Assembly: GCA_003513895.1 (NCBI GenBank) | Contig: DOSU01000014.1 | Location: 31,955-41,933, forward strand | Length of the DNA: 9,979 nucleotides | Source of the DNA: Rikenellaceae bacterium | GTDB taxonomy: Bacteria > Bacteroidota > Bacteroidia > Bacteroidales > UBA932 | Direction: 5' to 3' | In this document: positions 5,889-9,979 of the stretch, piece by piece | Layout of the letters: the number at the start of each line of letters is the position of its first letter | How positions within the stretch are numbered: the stretch's first letter is position 1 | The notes under the pieces: model-generated | Databases searched by the model: none | What the model was told of the DNA's origin: nothing | Seen by the model: the letters and a program-made list of their open reading frames with translations, nothing else | Made by a program: the position numbers and the translations under genes

Positions 5889-6590
5889 ATGAATATGAAA
5901 ATCCCCAATATTATTATAGCCATAGACGGCCATTCTTCAACCGGTAAAAGCAGTTTTGCAAAAATCATTGCCGGTAGATACGGTTTAATTTATGTAGACA
6001 CCGGAGCGCTATACAGAGGCGTAACTCTAAATGCAATTCGGCTCAGTTTAATTGACAAAAACAATAAAATCGACAAAAAAGCTCTTGAAACTTCGCTAAA
6101 GACTCTGGAACTTGAATTCAAACCTACAGGTCCCGAATGTTCAAGCCAGCTTTATCTTAATGGAGAGTTAGCCAAAAAAGAGATCCGCTCTCTGGAAATA
6201 TCGGAAAAGGTGAGTTTCATAGCATCCCTGCCAATTGTTAGAGAGTATGTAGACAAAATTCTGGCAGAAATGGGGAAAAAGAGAGGAGTTGTTATGGACG
6301 GGAGAGATATCGGTACTGTTGTGTTTCCCGATGCCGAGCTCAAAATATTCATGACGGCAAATACAGAGGTAAGGGCAACAAGACGCTATAACGAAATGAA
6401 AGCAAAAGGAGAGAATCCCTGTTTTGCCGACGTGCTTAAAAATGTAAAGGAGAGGGACTATTTGGACGAGACCCGTGAAGCTGCTCCTCTCAGGAGGGCG
6501 CAGGATGCAATTTTGCTAGATAACAGCAATATGACAATTGACGATCAGGTCGAGTGGTTTGAAAAATTAATTTCGAAGAGATGGAATTAA
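5889..6590 (+). CDS. cmk: Cytidylate kinase (CMP/dCMP kinase)
   Basis: Cytidylate kinase transfers phosphate from ATP to CMP or dCMP in the cytoplasm, supplying CDP for RNA, DNA and phospholipid synthesis. With the start at 5889 it has 233 residues, close to the usual 220-230. It shows the P-loop GHSSTGKS (14-21), VDTGALYRGVT (36-46), the nucleotide-binding DGRDIGTVVFPDAELKIF stretch (137-154), an arginine-rich lid around RATRRYNEMKAKG, and ERDYLDETREAAPLRRAQDAILLDN near the end. The frame stays open far upstream, but that part lies antisense to the Ppx/GppA gene and precedes the promoter, so I reject it. The ATG at 5895 (231 residues) is an equally plausible start. The gene overlaps ispH by 10 bases. 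Confidence 0.95.
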   Translation: MNMKIPNIIIAIDGHSSTGKSSFAKIIAGRYGLIYVDTGALYRGVTLNAIRLSLIDKNNKIDKKALETSLKTLELEFKPTGPECSSQLYLNGELAKKEIRSLEISEKVSFIASLPIVREYVDKILAEMGKKRGVVMDGRDIGTVVFPDAELKIFMTANTEVRATRRYNEMKAKGENPCFADVLKNVKERDYLDETREAAPLRRAQDAILLDNSNMTIDDQVEWFEKLISKRWN

Positions 6591-7468
6591 ATGTCGAAAT
6601 AGACAATCATTCTGGCTTTTGCTATGGAGTAGTGAGAGCTATTGAACAGGCAGAAAAATATCTTGACAAAAATAAGGAGTTAAACTCTTTGGGGTCAATA
6701 GTTCATAACAGCACCGAAATTGAAAGACTTAAGGGAAAAGGGTTAAAAACAATCGACTATTCACAACTCAGTGAATTAAAAGATAAAGTACTGTTTATCC
6801 GCGCCCACGGAGAGCCTCCTTCCAGCTACAAAATTGCAAAGGAGAACAACCTGCAGATTATAGACTGCACTTGTCCTGTGGTTCTAAAACTTCAGGAACG
6901 TGTTAAGAAGTACTACAAAGAACTCAAAAAGATAAACGGGCAGTTGCTCATATTTGGAAAGCATGCACATGCCGAAGTTAACGGCCTCATTGGCCAGGTA
7001 GATGGAGATGCAATAATTATTGAGGAAATTTCCGACCTTGATATTGTGGATTTTTCAAAACCGGTTTATATATTTTCCCAGACAACAAAAAATCCGGAAG
7101 AGTACCTGGAGGTTTGCGAAGCAATTAAAAAAAGGATTGAAAAAGTTGAAGGACCTGCAGATAAATTTCGGGCATTCAATACAATATGCGGGCAAGTCTC
7201 TTCCCGGCACTCCTATTTAAAGGAGTTTTCCAAAAAACATTCAGTTATTATTTTCGTGAGCGGAAAGGAGAGTTCAAACGGGAAAATTCTGTTTGAACTG
7301 TGTCGTTCTGTGAATCCCTGGAGTTTTTCCATCGAATGTAAAACTGAAATTAAGAGAGAGTGGTTCTCGGAAGGAGATTCTGTTGGAGTATGTGGGGCCA
7401 CATCAACTCCAAAATGGCTGTTGGAAGAAGTTGCTGAGTATTTGATTAATTTACCCAATGGTCAATGA
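6581..7468 (+). CDS. ispH: 4-hydroxy-3-methylbut-2-enyl diphosphate reductase IspH (LytB)
   Basis: This 295-residue iron-sulfur enzyme catalyses the last step of the MEP pathway, reducing HMBPP to IPP and DMAPP. The three expected cluster cysteines are present: C14 (SGFCYGV), C98 (DCTCPV) and C203 (TICGQ). Also visible are substrate-binding residues in the usual places: H42 (VHN), H76 (RAHGEPP), H130 and E132 (HAHAEVNG), T168 (SQTT), the SSNG segment (231-234) and S275-T276 in GATSTPKW. The first cysteine lies close to the N-terminus, as expected, which supports the ATG at 6581. That ATG is inside the cmk 3' end (10-base overlap), and the gene's own TGA overlaps the priA start as ATGA, so the three genes look translationally coupled. 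Confidence 0.97.
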   Translation: MELNVEIDNHSGFCYGVVRAIEQAEKYLDKNKELNSLGSIVHNSTEIERLKGKGLKTIDYSQLSELKDKVLFIRAHGEPPSSYKIAKENNLQIIDCTCPVVLKLQERVKKYYKELKKINGQLLIFGKHAHAEVNGLIGQVDGDAIIIEEISDLDIVDFSKPVYIFSQTTKNPEEYLEVCEAIKKRIEKVEGPADKFRAFNTICGQVSSRHSYLKEFSKKHSVIIFVSGKESSNGKILFELCRSVNPWSFSIECKTEIKREWFSEGDSVGVCGATSTPKWLLEEVAEYLINLPNGQ

Positions 7469-9465
7469 CCGGAGAAAGCCTTAAATATGCCGCTGTAATC
7501 CTTCCGCTTAAACTTAAAATGGGGGTTACTTATCTTATTCCAAAAGAGTTGGAGAATATTGTTCTTCCCGGTTCAAGGGTGAGAGTAGTTATGTCCAAAA
7601 GGGAGTACATTGCTGTTGTAAGAAGGGTAACAGACAATTGCAGCGGGTTCGCCGGAAAACTTAAGGAGATTATTCGCGTTGAACCAATCCCTGAAGTAAC
7701 TGAAAAAGAGTTCGAGTTGTGGGAATGGATAGCTTCATACTATATGTGTACAGTTGGAGAAGTTTACAGAGCTGCATTTACCTCTGCCATAATAGAACAG
7801 GAGAACAAAAAACCCAGAAAAAAACTCAAACAGTCCGGTGAAGGAAAAGCATTTGTCACGCTCTCTGAGGCTCAGGAAAAGGCGTTTAATGAAATAAATC
7901 TCTGTTTTTTAAAAGGGATTCCTGCTCTTTTGGAAGGCATAACAGGATCCGGAAAAACTGAAATCTATATCCGGCTTGCAAAGGGAGAAATAGATAAAGG
8001 CAAATCCGTTCTTTATATGGTTCCCGAGATTGCCCTTAGCCGGCAGCTAAGCGATCGTTTGAACAAGGTTTTTGGCGACAGACTCCTTGTTTTTCACTCA
8101 AAACAAACCCCGGCGGAAAGATTCCGGATACATAAGGTACTTAGAGAATCCAGTGCCGGCGAAGGCTATATTGTACTCGGGCTAAGGTCAGCTGTTTTCC
8201 TTCCTTTTCGGGAACTGGGCCTTATCATTGTAGATGAGGAACATGACAGTTCATATAAACAGAACGATCCTGCTCCCCGCTATAATGGAAGGGACTGTGC
8301 AATGATGCTGGGTAAAATTCACTCGGCCCGGGTAGTTCTTGGCAGTGCAACCCCCTCTCTTGAATCACAATTTAATGCTGCATCCGGAAGGTATATTCCT
8401 GTCTTGCTAAAGGAACGGTTCTTTGGAGCCGAAACTCCCGAAGTAAAAGTGATTGACACAATCCGTGAATTTAAAAGAGGGAAGATGAATGGTCTTTTCT
8501 CCCATGAACTTCTGGATGAAATTGAGACTACTCTTGCAAAGGGAGAACAGGTACTCATTTTCAGAAACCGCCGCTCCTATTCACCATTGGTTCAATGTAC
8601 AAATTGCGGGCATATCCCTCTTTGCACTCATTGCAATGTTCCTTTGAATTATCATAAAGGCAGGGGTGTACTTCTTTGCCATTATTGCGAATTTCGGGTA
8701 GATTACTCCCCTGTTTGTCCTGTATGTTCAGAAGCTACTCTGGCAGACAAAGGCTCTGGAACCGAAAAGATCGAGGAGAAAATCGGGGAGATTTTCCCTA
8801 ATGCAAATGTGGCCAGATTTGATGCCGAAGTAACCAAAAGCAAACGAGAAGAGAGCCGGATTTTAAAGGAATTTGCATCCGGAAAAATTGATATTCTTGT
8901 TGGTACTCAAATGATAAGCAAAGGATTTGATTTTGAAGATCTTTCTCTTGTTGCAATAATTCAGGCAGATTCCATGCTTGCAATTGATGATTTCCGTGCA
9001 AACGAAAGGGCGTTTCAACTGTTGACACAACTTTCGGGCAGGACCGGAAGAAAGCATGTTAGAGGCAAAATAATTGTTCAGAGCGCTCAGCCTGCCCATC
9101 CTGTTTACAGTTCGTTCGAAGCCGGATCGGATACCGTATACGATTTGCTTTCTGAGAGAAAGGAATTTGATTATCCTCCATATGTAAGGCTAATTAAGAT
9201 CACGCTTAGAGACAGGAACAGGGAGAGACTTTTTGAATATGCTAATCTGCTGGGGTCGATGATGAAGAAATTAAGGAGTATTGAGTGCAGCGGACCTTTT
9301 ACTCCTGTCACAGACAAGATACGCGGAGAATTTTTACAGGTTTTTTGGCTTAAATTTCCCAGAAACAGAGGAACCAATGTGAAAACCTCTTTGAAAGAAA
9401 TATTAACGACTTTTGAACAGGGAAGATCTTCACTAACTATTGCGGCAGATGTGGATCCTGCCTGA
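7465..9465 (+). CDS. priA: Primosomal protein N' (replication restart helicase PriA), short form
   Basis: PriA binds stalled replication forks, unwinds the lagging arm 3' to 5' and starts DnaB reloading. The 666 residues show an N-terminal 3'-DNA-binding domain (about 1-105), Walker A GITGSGKTE (158-166), the DEEH box (257-260), GSATPS (293-298), eight zinc-binding cysteines in two sets (C378, C381, C387, C390 and C405, C408, C418, C421), GTQMISKGFDFEDL (480-493) and motif VI QLSGRTGR (522-529). The C-terminal domain ends in the typical ADVDP. The protein is shorter than E. coli PriA (732), and the Walker lysine is at 164 rather than about 230. The missing length falls where the winged-helix domain should be, replaced by a short lysine-rich linker (about 110-130). 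Its 3' end overlaps the convergent lipid-kinase gene by 29 bases. Confidence 0.96.
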   Translation: MTGESLKYAAVILPLKLKMGVTYLIPKELENIVLPGSRVRVVMSKREYIAVVRRVTDNCSGFAGKLKEIIRVEPIPEVTEKEFELWEWIASYYMCTVGEVYRAAFTSAIIEQENKKPRKKLKQSGEGKAFVTLSEAQEKAFNEINLCFLKGIPALLEGITGSGKTEIYIRLAKGEIDKGKSVLYMVPEIALSRQLSDRLNKVFGDRLLVFHSKQTPAERFRIHKVLRESSAGEGYIVLGLRSAVFLPFRELGLIIVDEEHDSSYKQNDPAPRYNGRDCAMMLGKIHSARVVLGSATPSLESQFNAASGRYIPVLLKERFFGAETPEVKVIDTIREFKRGKMNGLFSHELLDEIETTLAKGEQVLIFRNRRSYSPLVQCTNCGHIPLCTHCNVPLNYHKGRGVLLCHYCEFRVDYSPVCPVCSEATLADKGSGTEKIEEKIGEIFPNANVARFDAEVTKSKREESRILKEFASGKIDILVGTQMISKGFDFEDLSLVAIIQADSMLAIDDFRANERAFQLLTQLSGRTGRKHVRGKIIVQSAQPAHPVYSSFEAGSDTVYDLLSERKEFDYPPYVRLIKITLRDRNRERLFEYANLLGSMMKKLRSIECSGPFTPVTDKIRGEFLQVFWLKFPRNRGTNVKTSLKEILTTFEQGRSSLTIAADVDPA

Positions 9466-9979
9466 GCGTTACAAAACGGAGAGCCAAAGGCAGTATTGAA
9501 AACTTTGCCGGCAACATTCCAAGAGCCTCTCCATCAATCTCAATAATGCTTGGAGGATTGCTGGATATTTCAACTTCCGAAGCTCTTATTCTTACTAACC
9601 TTTTGTTCTCTTTAACCTTACCTCTTCTAAGGTCGCGGATAAACCCGTACATAAAAATCCTGGGCATCATTTTTACTATAGTAACATCGAAAAGAGAGTC
9701 GTCAAATTTTGAATCGGGGACCGATATTATTCCACCTCCACTATATGGCCCTATTCCAAGTGTGGCAAGAAACAGCTTTGCCTTATATACTCTTAGTCCG
9801 TTTGCCTTTATAGTGAACCTTTTCGTTCGGTACCGGAACAGGGATCTTGTGAAACTTTGAACAAATCTCCACTTCCCTCTTTTGCCCTCTTCCTTGAACC
9901 AATTGTATTTAGCATTTACATCGGCATCAAAACCAACTCCTGCAGCGTTTATCATATACCGGACATGCTTTACTCCCGG
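9437..9979 (-). CDS. Diacylglycerol kinase-family lipid kinase, C-terminal part (5' end beyond the right edge)
   Basis: An open frame runs from the right edge to a TAG at 9437-9439, giving 180 visible residues. The frame continues eight codons upstream of the first visible Met (9955), so that Met is internal, lying in MINAAGVGFDADV, a conserved mid-protein segment of the YegS/BmrU/DgkB group. GIGPYSGGGIISVPDSKFDDSLFDVTIV and, near the end, IEIDGEALGMLPAKFSILPLALRFV are also typical of this family. Members phosphorylate diacylglycerol or related lipids at the inner membrane face using ATP. The N-terminal nucleotide-binding part (GGDGT region) would lie outside the window, so the substrate cannot be judged. 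The 3' end overlaps priA by 29 bases on the opposite strand, with no room for a separate terminator. Confidence 0.88.
   Translation of the reverse strand, partial: PGVKHVRYMINAAGVGFDADVNAKYNWFKEEGKRGKWRFVQSFTRSLFRYRTKRFTIKANGLRVYKAKLFLATLGIGPYSGGGIISVPDSKFDDSLFDVTIVKMMPRIFMYGFIRDLRRGKVKENKRLVRIRASEVEISSNPPSIIEIDGEALGMLPAKFSILPLALRFVTLRQDPHLPQ

Noticed and set aside
9546..9860. Plus-strand open frame of 104 codons opposite the lipid-kinase gene
   Set aside because: The minus-strand frame carries conserved lipid-kinase motifs, and this frame shows none.
1..9979. CRISPR arrays, mobile elements, tRNA or rRNA genes, large direct repeats
   Set aside because: Reading both strands I found no repeat array, transposase, recombinase, tRNA-like fold or rRNA segment. 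Gene density and composition look uniform.

Overview
The window looks like ordinary chromosomal DNA from a member of the Bacteroidota, most likely the order Bacteroidales. The evidence is AT-rich but dense coding, weak or absent Shine-Dalgarno sites, TAnnTTTG-type -7 promoter elements, a DUF4783-type exported protein beside rlmH, and a very large multi-membrane-span histidine kinase of a kind familiar from that phylum. I cannot place it to genus. I see no insertion sequence, phage gene, CRISPR array, tRNA or rRNA. No gap between genes exceeds about 100 bases.

Layout. Bases 1-2682 (minus) hold the N-terminal 894 codons of a membrane sensor kinase that runs off the left edge. Its start overlaps by one base the stop of rlmH (minus, 2682-3155), a 23S rRNA pseudouridine methyltransferase. 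A 102-base divergent gap (3156-3257) carries a good sigma-54-like promoter (TGG at 3211, GC at 3224-3225) facing a small exported DUF4783-like gene (plus, 3258-3656). Two hairpins (3645-3668 and 3694-3733) separate that gene from the convergent response-regulator gene (minus, 3740-4903). The regulator is a receiver plus sigma-54-activating AAA+ ATPase with no C-terminal DNA-binding domain. Nine bases upstream of it is a Ppx/GppA phosphatase gene (minus, 4913-5836), so the two probably form one operon. A 52-base divergent gap with two Bacteroidota-type -7 elements separates that operon from cmk-ispH-priA (plus, 5889-9465), three genes linked by 10-base and 4-base overlaps. At the right edge a diacylglycerol-kinase-like gene (minus, 9437 onward, 5' part outside the window) overlaps the 3' end of priA by 29 bases.

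How the parts may work together. The plus-strand trio is housekeeping: CMP/dCMP phosphorylation, the last step of MEP-pathway isoprenoid synthesis, and replication restart. The more interesting part is the left half. It has a multi-span sensor kinase, a sigma-54 activator lacking a DNA-binding domain, a polyphosphate/(p)ppGpp-type phosphatase co-transcribed with the activator, and a sigma-54-like promoter in front of an exported protein gene. I infer, but cannot prove from sequence alone, that these form one sigma-54 signalling module. The gene families are all known; the possible novelty lies in the arrangement and the promoter link.
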